This document shows positions 1-6,800 of a stretch of 8,450 bases of DNA, one piece after another. Numbering within the stretch: position 1 is the first letter of the stretch; every line of letters starts with the position of its first letter. The DNA is from Verrucomicrobiales bacterium (GTDB taxonomy: Bacteria > Verrucomicrobiota > Verrucomicrobiae > Limisphaerales > UBA9464). The translations under genes were made by a program, and so were the position numbers. Under the pieces are notes generated by a model, which made no database searches, was not told the DNA's origin, and saw only the letters and a list, made by a program, of their open reading frames with translations. The DNA lies in contig SXXZ01000320.1 of assembly GCA_005789375.1 (NCBI GenBank), positions 1-8,450 on the forward strand, given 5' to 3'.

Positions 1-1
1 A

Positions 2-295
2 CGTATCCTCAAGCGTTGGACCACTGATTTTCATCTAAACCCGGAGCAAATTACCAAAATCGAGCCCATTCTGAAGGCCGCTGAAACCGACGTCTCAGGC
101 ATCCATCAAGAAACAGAACGTCGGATGAAGGGTTCCTTCGAGCGCATGCACCAGCAGGTCTTGCCACTGCTCGATGAAGATCAAAAGCGGTTGCTCGAAG
201 AACACCGCAAGAAGATGGAACGACGCGGCAACGAACGGCGACACGGTGGAGCAGGTAATTCGACCAATAGCGGCGCCGGACACAACACTCCGTAA
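2..295 (+). CDS. Spy/LTXXQ-like helical protein, 3' end only
   Basis: The frame is open from the left edge to a TAA at 293-295, giving the last 97 residues; the start lies outside the window. The visible part is almost all helix-forming and rich in Glu, Lys, Arg and Gln. It has an LNPEQ motif at visible residues 12-16, then a long amphipathic stretch, then a second motif, LLDEDQKRLLEEH, near residues 56-68. That 'L-x-P-E-Q ... L-x-x-x-Q' pattern is typical of Spy/CpxP-like LTXXQ proteins and of small membrane-anchored PVC proteins with the same helical hairpin. The last 20 or so residues are a Gly/Asn/Ser/His-rich tail, probably disordered. In such proteins an N-terminal membrane anchor or signal peptide would be expected, but it is not in view. 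The family call is inferred from composition and motif spacing; a generic coiled-coil protein is the alternative. Confidence 0.72.
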   Translation, partial: RILKRWTTDFHLNPEQITKIEPILKAAETDVSGIHQETERRMKGSFERMHQQVLPLLDEDQKRLLEEHRKKMERRGNERRHGGAGNSTNSGAGHNTP

Positions 296-309
296 TCCAA
301 GGGAAGAAT

Positions 310-336
310 TTCCACCTATTCCACCTATTCCACCGT
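310..336. repeat. 9-bp tandem microrepeat, about 2.8 units
   Basis: The unit TTCCACCTA occurs twice exactly (310-318 and 319-327). A third copy follows that matches in its first seven bases (328-336, TTCCACCGT). It lies 15 bp after the stop codon of the upstream gene, in non-coding sequence. Such short arrays usually arise by slippage. A function is not evident. Confidence 0.85.
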
Positions 337-410
337 TCACGCCACGACGTAGAACGGTTGCTCATCACTTTTCAGTGAGTAACTCGCACCTTCGGGTAAC
401 AAGGAGTTCT

Positions 411-423
411 GGCGCAATGCGCC
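411..423. repeat. short perfect inverted repeat (hairpin)
   Basis: GGCGC at 411-415 pairs with GCGCC at 419-423 around an AAT loop. The stem is GC-only but just 5 bp long, and no T-run follows, so it is not a good terminator. It may be part of a small dispersed intergenic element, but that cannot be judged from one copy. Confidence 0.45.
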
Positions 424-661
424 GTGTCGCAGTACCGGTCCCCGAGCCGCGATTCAGCCTCGACGCAATTTTTACCCCGGTCGCTCGGCCCAGCCCACAG
501 AGATAGATTGCCGACGCAGCCCACCGGCTCAAATCGCCCAAGCCAAACTGCGCCCCACGCCAGCACCAATAGGCACCTGCCGCCCTTCGTTGGACAGTTC
601 GGTCTGGCAGTCGGTTTGACTTGCAGGATGACCTTGTCCAGCCGACAACCGTCTTCTTCCT

Positions 662-1543
662 ATGATACAACGACGTCTTCTCCTCCTGCAGTGTCTCTGC
701 AGTCTGATCGGATTCTCCGCTTGGGCCGATGGACTTTCCGGTCTTCGCCGCACCGAGGTGATTTACGGCCGCAAGTTCGGTACAGCACTCACTCTGGATG
801 TGCTGCAACCGGCCAAGACCAATGGCATCGGCGTCATCTGGGTTATTAGCGGCGGATTTTATTCCGACCATAACGGAATTAATCCTCCCTACTGCAAAGC
901 CCTGCTCGACGAAGGCTACACCGTGTTCGCCGTCGTACATGGTTCCCAACCCCGATTCACCGTCCTTGAGATCGCAGAAGACATGCATCGAGCGGTTCGC
1001 TGGATCCGCCATCATGCGGCCGACTATTCCGTGCGGCCCGACCGTCTCGGTGTCACCGGTTCCAGCGCCGGAGGCCATTTGTCGCTCACCCTGGGAACCC
1101 AAGGTCACGACGGTGACCCGAAGGCCAAAGATCCGGTCGACCGAGAGAGCAGCCGTGTGCAAGCCGTGGCCTGCTTCTTCCCGCCCACCGACTTTGAAAA
1201 CTGGGGAGCCCCGGGCGACACCCAGGTCGGCGTCGGCAAAGTCGGTCGACAATTCTACGGAGCCTTCGGCAGCCGTTCCGACACCTTGGAAAGCCGCCTC
1301 GAATACGGCCGCCCCATCTCCCCGATCCACTTTGTCACCAAGAGCATGGCCCCCACGCTGGTGATCCACGGCGAAGCCGACGGACTGGTACCCATCTACC
1401 AAGCCGAGATCTTCGAGAAAAAATCCCGGGATGCCGGAGCCGTCTACAAGTTGGTCCGCCTGCCGGGCAAAGACCACGGCTGGCCCGGCATGGAAAAAGA
1501 CCTCGTCCAATTCGCCCAGTGGTTCAACACCCACCTGAAGTAA
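662..1543 (+). CDS. secreted alpha/beta hydrolase (BD-FAE/esterase-lipase type)
   Basis: A 293-residue serine hydrolase, probably exported. Residues 1-22 form a signal peptide (basic MIQRR, hydrophobic core, FSAWA then DG). The catalytic set is complete: nucleophile elbow G133-S-S135-A-G137 with Ser135, Asp240 in HGEAD, and His272 in KDHGW. The length and order fit the alpha/beta hydrolase fold of COG0657/COG1506-type esterases and BD-FAE proteins. The oxyanion loop normally reading HGG reads SGG here (63-65). The segment DPVDRESSRVQAVACFFPP (157-175) and the following Asp177 resemble a lineage-specific subfamily I associate with Planctomycetes and Verrucomicrobia; substrates there are unproven, with carbohydrate or aromatic esters most likely. 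The ATG at 662 was chosen because it gives an intact signal peptide. The bases before it are pyrimidine-rich and show no Shine-Dalgarno sequence, which is not rare in this group. The stop TAA directly touches the downstream repeat. The fold and catalysis are secure; the substrate is not. Confidence 0.9.
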   Translation: MIQRRLLLLQCLCSLIGFSAWADGLSGLRRTEVIYGRKFGTALTLDVLQPAKTNGIGVIWVISGGFYSDHNGINPPYCKALLDEGYTVFAVVHGSQPRFTVLEIAEDMHRAVRWIRHHAADYSVRPDRLGVTGSSAGGHLSLTLGTQGHDGDPKAKDPVDRESSRVQAVACFFPPTDFENWGAPGDTQVGVGKVGRQFYGAFGSRSDTLESRLEYGRPISPIHFVTKSMAPTLVIHGEADGLVPIYQAEIFEKKSRDAGAVYKLVRLPGKDHGWPGMEKDLVQFAQWFNTHLK

Positions 1544-1640
1544 CCCTACGGGGTCGGTCCCACCTTTTTACACAAAAGGGGCCACTCCCAACTTACTTCT
1601 CTCCCGAAGTCAGCGCGTCACGGGGAAAATGACGATCCAA

Positions 1641-1655
1641 TTGCCTGCGAGGCAA
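1641..1655. repeat. hairpin in repeat copy A
   Basis: TTGCCT (1641-1646) and AGGCAA (1650-1655) form a perfect 6-bp stem with a 3-base GCG loop. The same position in copy B (1782-1796) has two changes, one in the loop and one in the stem. The stem change becomes a G-U type pair if the minus strand is the folded one. Confidence 0.7.
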
Positions 1656-1781
1656 CCCCTCTTTGACGACCCTACGGGGTCGGACCCTACGGGGTCGGTC
1701 CCACCTATTTACACAAAAGGGGCCACTCCCAACTTACCTCTCTCCCGAAGTCAACGCGTCACGGGGAAAATGACAATCCAA

Positions 1782-1796
1782 TTGCCTGTGAAGCAA
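1782..1796. repeat. hairpin in repeat copy B
   Basis: TTGCCT (1782-1787) faces AAGCAA (1791-1796) around a GTG loop. One of six pairs is C-A on the plus strand but G-T (wobble) on the minus strand. This is the counterpart of the perfect hairpin in copy A, 141 bp upstream. Confidence 0.55.
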
Positions 1797-1912
1797 CCCC
1801 TCTTTGACGACGCTGATTCACAGAGCTCTAGCCCGCTGCCCTCAACCGGCCCAACGCCTGAAAACCCTCTCCGGATCACACATGCGGGTTTGACTCCGTG
1901 ACGGTGGGTTCC

Positions 1913-1917
1913 GGAAG
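1913..1917 (+). promoter_or_regulatory. ribosome binding site of the esterase/SMP-30 gene
   Basis: GGAAG lies 9 bases before the ATG at 1927 but only 3 bases before the possible TTG start at 1921. The spacing favours ATG 1927, which also begins the signal peptide cleanly with Met-Lys. Confidence 0.55.
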
Positions 1918-1926
1918 ATCTTGCCA

Positions 1927-3681
1927 ATGAAACCCCTTTTGCTGGCTGCGGCTCTCCTGTCACTGGGTGCAATCACCGCACAGGCCGCAGACAACTATAC
2001 CCTCGGAGCTGATTCGACGAATCGCGCCCCGGGCGTCCTCAAGGGGCGGGTCGAGACCTTCGAATTCAACGAGTCGAAAGTGTTCCCCGGGACCTCCCGC
2101 CAAGGCTGGATCTACATCCCGGCCCAGTACGACGGCAGCAAGCCCGCCGCCCTCATGGTGTTCCAAGACGGACACGAATACGTCCGCGAAGGCGGCTCCC
2201 AGCGGGTGCCCATCGTGCTGGACAACTTGATCGCCCGCGGGGAAATGCCAGTGACCATTGCCCTGTTTCTCAATCCTGGCCACCGCGGATCCGGGGCCCC
2301 GGGGGCCAATGGATGGGGCGACCGCAACAACCGCTCCTTCGAGTACGACTCGCTCAGCAGCGACTACGCCCGATTCCTCATCGACGAGTTGATCCCCTTC
2401 GCCACGAACCAATACAAGGTTCGCATTAGCGACGACCCCGAAATGCGGGGCATCGCTGGCATGAGTTCCGGCGCCATTTGTGCGTTCACGGTCGCTTGGG
2501 AACGTCCGGATCACTTCCGCAAGGTGCTCTCACAAATCGGTAGCTTCACCAACATCCGGGGCGGCCACGCCTACCCGGCCCTCATTCGCAAGACCGAGCG
2601 CAAGCCGCTGCGAGTCTTCCTTCAAGACGGTGTCAACGACCTCAACAACCTCCACGGTGACTGGCCCCTGGCCAACCGCACCATGGCCAGTGCGCTCACC
2701 TTCGCCGGTTATGACACGCAGTTCGTGATGGGAGACGGCGCACACAACGGCAAGCACGGCGGCGTCATCTTGCCCGATTCATTGCGGTGGCTGTGGCGTC
2801 CCACGATGCGCCCACCCGCACCCAGCACCAATAATTGGAACGGTGACGAAGCCCTCAACAAGATCTTGGCCGGCGGTGGCACCGAAGCTCCCTGGGAATT
2901 GGTCGGCGATAATTTTGGATTCACCGATGGGGCCTGTGGTGATGCCCAGGGTAATTTCTATTTCTCCGATTTGCCCAAAGGCATGATCTACCGCGTGGCC
3001 GTCGGTGCCACCAAGGCCGAGCCGTGGCTCAGCAACGGCCCCAAGATCAGCGGTCTGAAGTTCGGACCCGACGGACAGCTCTACGCCGCCACCCAAGGTG
3101 AGTCTCCCAAGATCGTGACCATCGACCCGGCCACCCAGGCGATTCGCGACGTGGCCACCGGAGTCAAGCCCAACGACCTCATCGTCTCCAAAGCCGGATG
3201 GATTTACTTCACCGACACGGGCGCAGGCCAAGTCCAGGCCGTGCCTATCGGGGCCAAGTCCCTCTCGCGCCCGCGCACCGTCGCCGGCGGAATCACCTCG
3301 CCCAACGGCATCGCTCTTTCGCCGAAGCACGATTTCCTCTACGTCTCGGAATACGGCGGCACCAATGTCTGGAGCTTCGCTATCGCGGCCGATGGCAACC
3401 TCACCGCCGGCGAACGCTCCATGACCCTGGTGGTGCCAACAGGCAAGAAAGACAGCGGTGGCGATGGTTCGACCGTGGATGCCCTCGGCCGGCTTTATGT
3501 GACCTCCCACGCGGGCGTCCAGATGTTCGACTGGATCGGTCGCCTGGGAGGCGTCATCGCCAAGCCCCGCCCCGACAAGGGCGTGTACAGCTGCGTCTTC
3601 GCCGGTCCGGGAAATGCCTACCTCTACGTCTGCGGGGGCGATGCCGTACACCGGCGCAAGACCCTAACCCAGGCTCCCTGA
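1927..3681 (+). CDS. secreted esterase-D-like hydrolase fused to SMP-30/gluconolactonase propeller
   Basis: A 584-residue, two-domain exported enzyme. Residues 1-20 are a signal peptide (MKP, hydrophobic core, TAQA then ADN). Residues about 37-292 form an esterase-D/enterochelin-esterase-like alpha/beta hydrolase. The nucleophile elbow is G178-M-S180-S-G182. Candidate acids are Asp234 and Asp238 in QDGVND, and candidate histidines are His273 and His277 in GAHNGKHGG. Residues about 325-575 form an SMP-30/gluconolactonase six-bladed propeller, marked by KPNDLIV (414-420), SPNGIALSP (458-466) and GGDGSTVDALGRLYV (511-525). By alignment with human SMP30, the metal ligands would be Asp334 (normally Glu), Asn460 and Asp513, with Asn416 nearby. 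The likely role is hydrolysis of an ester followed by a lactone or similar product outside the cytoplasm; the substrate is unknown. Similar fusions are known in PVC bacteria, usually annotated as gluconolactonase. The start at 1927 is supported by the GGAAG at 1913. A terminator-like hairpin follows the stop by 38 bp. Confidence 0.92.
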   Translation: MKPLLLAAALLSLGAITAQAADNYTLGADSTNRAPGVLKGRVETFEFNESKVFPGTSRQGWIYIPAQYDGSKPAALMVFQDGHEYVREGGSQRVPIVLDNLIARGEMPVTIALFLNPGHRGSGAPGANGWGDRNNRSFEYDSLSSDYARFLIDELIPFATNQYKVRISDDPEMRGIAGMSSGAICAFTVAWERPDHFRKVLSQIGSFTNIRGGHAYPALIRKTERKPLRVFLQDGVNDLNNLHGDWPLANRTMASALTFAGYDTQFVMGDGAHNGKHGGVILPDSLRWLWRPTMRPPAPSTNNWNGDEALNKILAGGGTEAPWELVGDNFGFTDGACGDAQGNFYFSDLPKGMIYRVAVGATKAEPWLSNGPKISGLKFGPDGQLYAATQGESPKIVTIDPATQAIRDVATGVKPNDLIVSKAGWIYFTDTGAGQVQAVPIGAKSLSRPRTVAGGITSPNGIALSPKHDFLYVSEYGGTNVWSFAIAADGNLTAGERSMTLVVPTGKKDSGGDGSTVDALGRLYVTSHAGVQMFDWIGRLGGVIAKPRPDKGVYSCVFAGPGNAYLYVCGGDAVHRRKTLTQAP

Positions 3682-3719
3682 GCCTCGGCTGCAGTGGCTA
3701 CACGGCCTAGGGAGGCGGC

Positions 3720-3746
3720 GGACCTGGGGCAAGAGGCCTCAGGTCC
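3720..3746 (+). terminator. strong hairpin after the esterase/SMP-30 gene
   Basis: The left arm 3720-3730 (GGACCTGGGGC) pairs with the right arm 3736-3746 (GCCTCAGGTCC) around the 5-base loop AAGAG. This gives 11 pairs, one of them G-U. It starts 38 bp after the stop of the upstream gene and 92 bp before the first possible start of the next, which is where a terminator would sit. There is no T-run after it (TCCTGGAGG follows), so it is not a classical intrinsic terminator. It may work with Rho, as a 3' end stabiliser, or as a U-less terminator. Confidence 0.6.
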
Positions 3747-3838
3747 TCCTGGAGGCAAAACAGGGCGCTCACTGAACAACGGCCGGAACGTCTGTGGGCC
3801 TGACCTTAGGTATGGGAGCTGCTAGTCTTTACCATCGA

Positions 3839-6800
3839 ATGAAACTCTCGCTGGCCGCCGCGCTGTGTTTGCTCCCCATCGCGACCCAGGCACAGGTCCG
3901 GATCAGCGAATTCGTTGCCTCCAACACCCAATCCCATCCCGACGTCGTCGATTTCAGTGATTATCCCGACTGGATCGAATTGGAGAATACTACCAGCGCG
4001 CCCGTTTCGCTGGCCGGGTGGTACCTGAGCGATGACTCGAAGAAACCCTTCCGCTGGACCTTTCCCTCGACGGCCGTGTTGCCCGCCAAAGGGCACCTGA
4101 TCGTCTGGGCCGACGGCGAAGACGCCGTTCCCGGCGAAACCCATCCTCGAGGCTATTGGCCGTGGCGCAGTTTCACGACGGAAGGCTACCACGCCAATTT
4201 CTCGCTATCGGCTCTGGGTGAATCGGTGGTCTTAACCCACGCCACCGGGATGACGAACACCGTTCTAATCCAGTCCGGGGCGGCCCGCTGGAAGTATCTA
4301 GACGACGGATCCAACGCCGGCACCGCGTGGAATTTACCGGGCTTCAACGACGCTCTCTGGGCCAGCGGCACAGGCCAATTAGGGTACGGGGATGGCGACG
4401 AAACCACCCTCTTAACGGCCGCGGCTGCAGGCTCCAACCACCCGATCACCACCTACTTCCGGCACGCCTTCAGTGTGTCCGACCCGACCCGGCTCCTGGA
4501 TCTGGAACTCCAACTCTTGGCCGATGATGGCGCCATTATTTACCTCAACGGAGCCGAGGTCGTTCGGCAGAACGTGCCCGCCGGGAGGGTAGACTTTAAG
4601 ACGCTTACCACGACCTCGATATCCGGGACTGCCGAAAACACCTTCACCACCCATCGTATTCCGGCCACGCACCTCCTCGCCGGTCTCAATCTGGTGGCTG
4701 TAGAAGTGCACCAAAGCGCGGCCAACAGTTCCGACCACGGCTTCGACCTGTCCCTCTCCGGGGCGGGCTTTACTGGCTCCACCAACGTGGATCTCCAAAC
4801 CTACGGAATCCAGATTGCCGACGTCTCTCGGGGCCGCAATACGGCCGGAGACTGGGTCCAGTTCGCGACCCCCACACCCGGCGCCCCGAATATCGGCACT
4901 GAGGTGCCCGACCTTCGCGCCCCAGGAATCGCCGCGGTCATCAGCCCTGAGGGCGGCGTTTCGGCGACTCCGGTGACGGTGACACTGAGAGCCCCGTCCG
5001 GAACCGTGCGCTACACGCTCAACGGGGCAGCTCCGACCCCAAATTCAATGGCCTACACCCAGCCATTCACCCTCACGTCCAACACCGTGGTCCGGACCCG
5101 TGTCTTCCAAGAGGGACGGCCCAATGGTCCGATCGCCACGCGAACCTACCTGATCGGTGAAACACTGGGATCCTTGCCGATGATCTCGGTGGTCTCCGAT
5201 CCCGAACTGCTCTTCGGCGACCGCCTAGGCATCTACTACAACCAACATGAGCAGAGCGTGAGCGGCGGCAGCTCTGGGCGCGGACTGCGCGACGTGTACA
5301 AGAACAAGGATGCCCCGGGTTCGTTAGAATTCTTCGCCCCGAACGGGCAGTCAGGCTTCCGGGTCAACGGTGCCTTTCGTATGGGCGGTGAGAACAATTG
5401 GGTCCACGCGCAGCGCGCCCTGAACTTCGCGATCCGCGGGGCCTATGGTGATGACAACCTGGCCTACGACTTGTTCCCAGGAACTGGCATCCCCAACCAC
5501 ACTTCCCTGACCCTGCGCGACGGCGGCGATGCCTGGAGCATGGAGATGTTGCGGGATGGCTTGTGGCCCTTTCTTCAGCGCGGCCAGATGAAGGTCGGCG
5601 TGTCCGATTACCGACCCAGCGTGGTATTTATCAACGGGGCCTACTGGGGCATTCACGACGTCCGTTCCCGGTGGGACGACGCCTGGTTCTTCGAGCATCA
5701 CCGCCTGAACGCGACCGACATCGACCACCTGAACTACGGTCACGTCACCTCCTCGGCCATTACGTTGGGAGCCGACAAGGGCGACACGGTGCACTGGCTA
5801 GAACTCCTCGAGTTCGCCCAATCGCACGACCTCAACGAACCGGCCGCATGGGCAGTCATCGAATCCAGGGTCGACATTGAGAGCTTCATCGATTTCATCG
5901 CCTCCGAGTCCTGGGGACAGAACACGAGTTGGGCGCACAACCGGGAGTTCTGGCGTCCGCGCACCCCCAGCGGACGTTGGCAGTGGTTTCTGCCCGATAT
6001 GGACCAAACGTTCCGCTCCTCGCAACTGGGCGGCAACGTTCTGTCCGAAATGCTTTCTTCGGATCAACTGCTGTCGCGACTGAAAACCAGCACGCAGTTC
6101 CGGCAGCGCCTAGCCCAACGCCTGGCGGCCCACGCCGATGCGACCTTCCGGCCCGTGCGCGTCCAAGGCCTCTTGGACACCATGGCCCATGAAGTGGAAT
6201 CGGAGGTGCCGCGCCATGCAGCCCGATGGTCGAGCCTGGGCGGCATGAGTGCCTCCGGACGTGCCTCGGCCCTGGCCGACATGAAGAAGTTCATCGATGC
6301 CCGCTCCGATGGATTTTTGGAAGAGATCCAAAGCCGTCTCAGCCTGTCCCCCGCCGTCGCAGTGACCCTCGGGGTCAGCGGCCTGCAGCACGGACGAATC
6401 CTCGTCGAGGGCGTGCCCACCGAACCGGGAGTCCACCGACTCTTCCCCGGAATTCCACTCAGGCTCACGGCCGAAGCGGCCCCGGGTTTTCGCTTCGTCC
6501 GCTGGAATGGCACCACCGGCAATGCCAATGCCACGACTAACACCACGGCCAATATCACGCTCGTGCTGACCGGCACTGCCAGCCTCGCCGCCGAGTTCGC
6601 CCCATCCGAAGAACGGGTGATAGGCGGCACCCTCAAGGCAACCACTTCCCTCATCGCCGGAGCCACTTACTCGCTGGATTCAGACCTCATCATCCCGCCC
6701 GGCATCACCCTCAACGTGCCCGCGGGAATCACGCTGAACATGCCCGCTGGGCGGCACCTTCGGGTCCAAGGCACCTTGAACGTGACGGGCACAGTGGAGG

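Larger units (their letters stand above)
296..661. other. non-coding interval between two genes
   Basis: About 366 bp lie between the helical protein and the hydrolase. I find no convincing gene on either strand. The open frames here run into neighbouring genes, have no recognisable domain, and are what GC-rich sequence gives by chance. The interval contains a 9-bp tandem microrepeat (310-336), a small stem TCACT/AGTGA with a TTTC loop (365-378), a UUCG-type mini-loop around 389-398, and the perfect 13-bp inverted repeat GGCGCAATGCGCC (411-423). None is followed by a T-run, so none is a clear terminator. No sigma-70-like promoter with both boxes at good spacing was found ahead of 662. TATGAT at 661-666 overlaps the start codon and has no partner box. 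Confidence 0.6.
1544..1811. repeat. tandem pair of 127-bp REP-like repeats, 141-bp period
   Basis: Copy A is 1544-1670 and copy B is 1685-1811. Aligned at a 141-bp offset they differ at 6 of 127 positions. The 14-base head ccctacggggtcgg occurs three times, at 1544, 1670 and 1685, so an extra head sits between the copies. Each copy contains a hairpin: TTGCCT-GCG-AGGCAA at 1641-1655 in A, and TTGCCT-GTG-AAGCAA at 1782-1796 in B. Read on the minus strand, the head becomes GTAG followed by GGTCCGACC, a short stem (GGT/ACC). This recalls the GTAG-plus-hairpin form of REP elements mobilised by RAYT (Y1-type) transposases. No transposase gene lies in the window. The repeat is seen directly; the REP/RAYT relation is inference. 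Confidence 0.85.

Noticed and set aside
661..666. TATGAT as a -10 promoter box
   Set aside because: It overlaps the chosen start codon and no -35-like box lies 16-18 bp upstream. Using it would require a later start that destroys the signal peptide.
365..1534. Minus-strand open frame of 389 codons opposite the secreted hydrolase
   Set aside because: It lies antisense to a gene with a signal peptide and full catalytic set. Its translation has no domain and is the usual mirror frame produced by GC-rich codon use.
1544..1552. cctacgggg, matching a well-known conserved stretch of 16S rRNA
   Set aside because: The match is only about nine bases, recurs three times in the repeat heads, and none of the surrounding rRNA sequence is present.
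1629..1901. Plus-strand 90-codon frame in the repeat array as a real gene
   Set aside because: Its sequence is entirely the 141-bp repeat and its flank, it has no domain, and the openness follows from the period being a multiple of three. Kept only as a low-interest observation.
1921..1926. TTG at 1921 as the start of the esterase/SMP-30 gene
   Set aside because: It is only 3 bases from the GGAAG ribosome site, whereas ATG 1927 has a 9-base spacing and a standard Met-Lys signal-peptide start.
2779..3651. Minus-strand open frame of 290 codons opposite the SMP-30 domain
   Set aside because: The plus strand codes for clear propeller motifs. The antisense translation is Val/Gly/Asp-rich without any recognisable fold.
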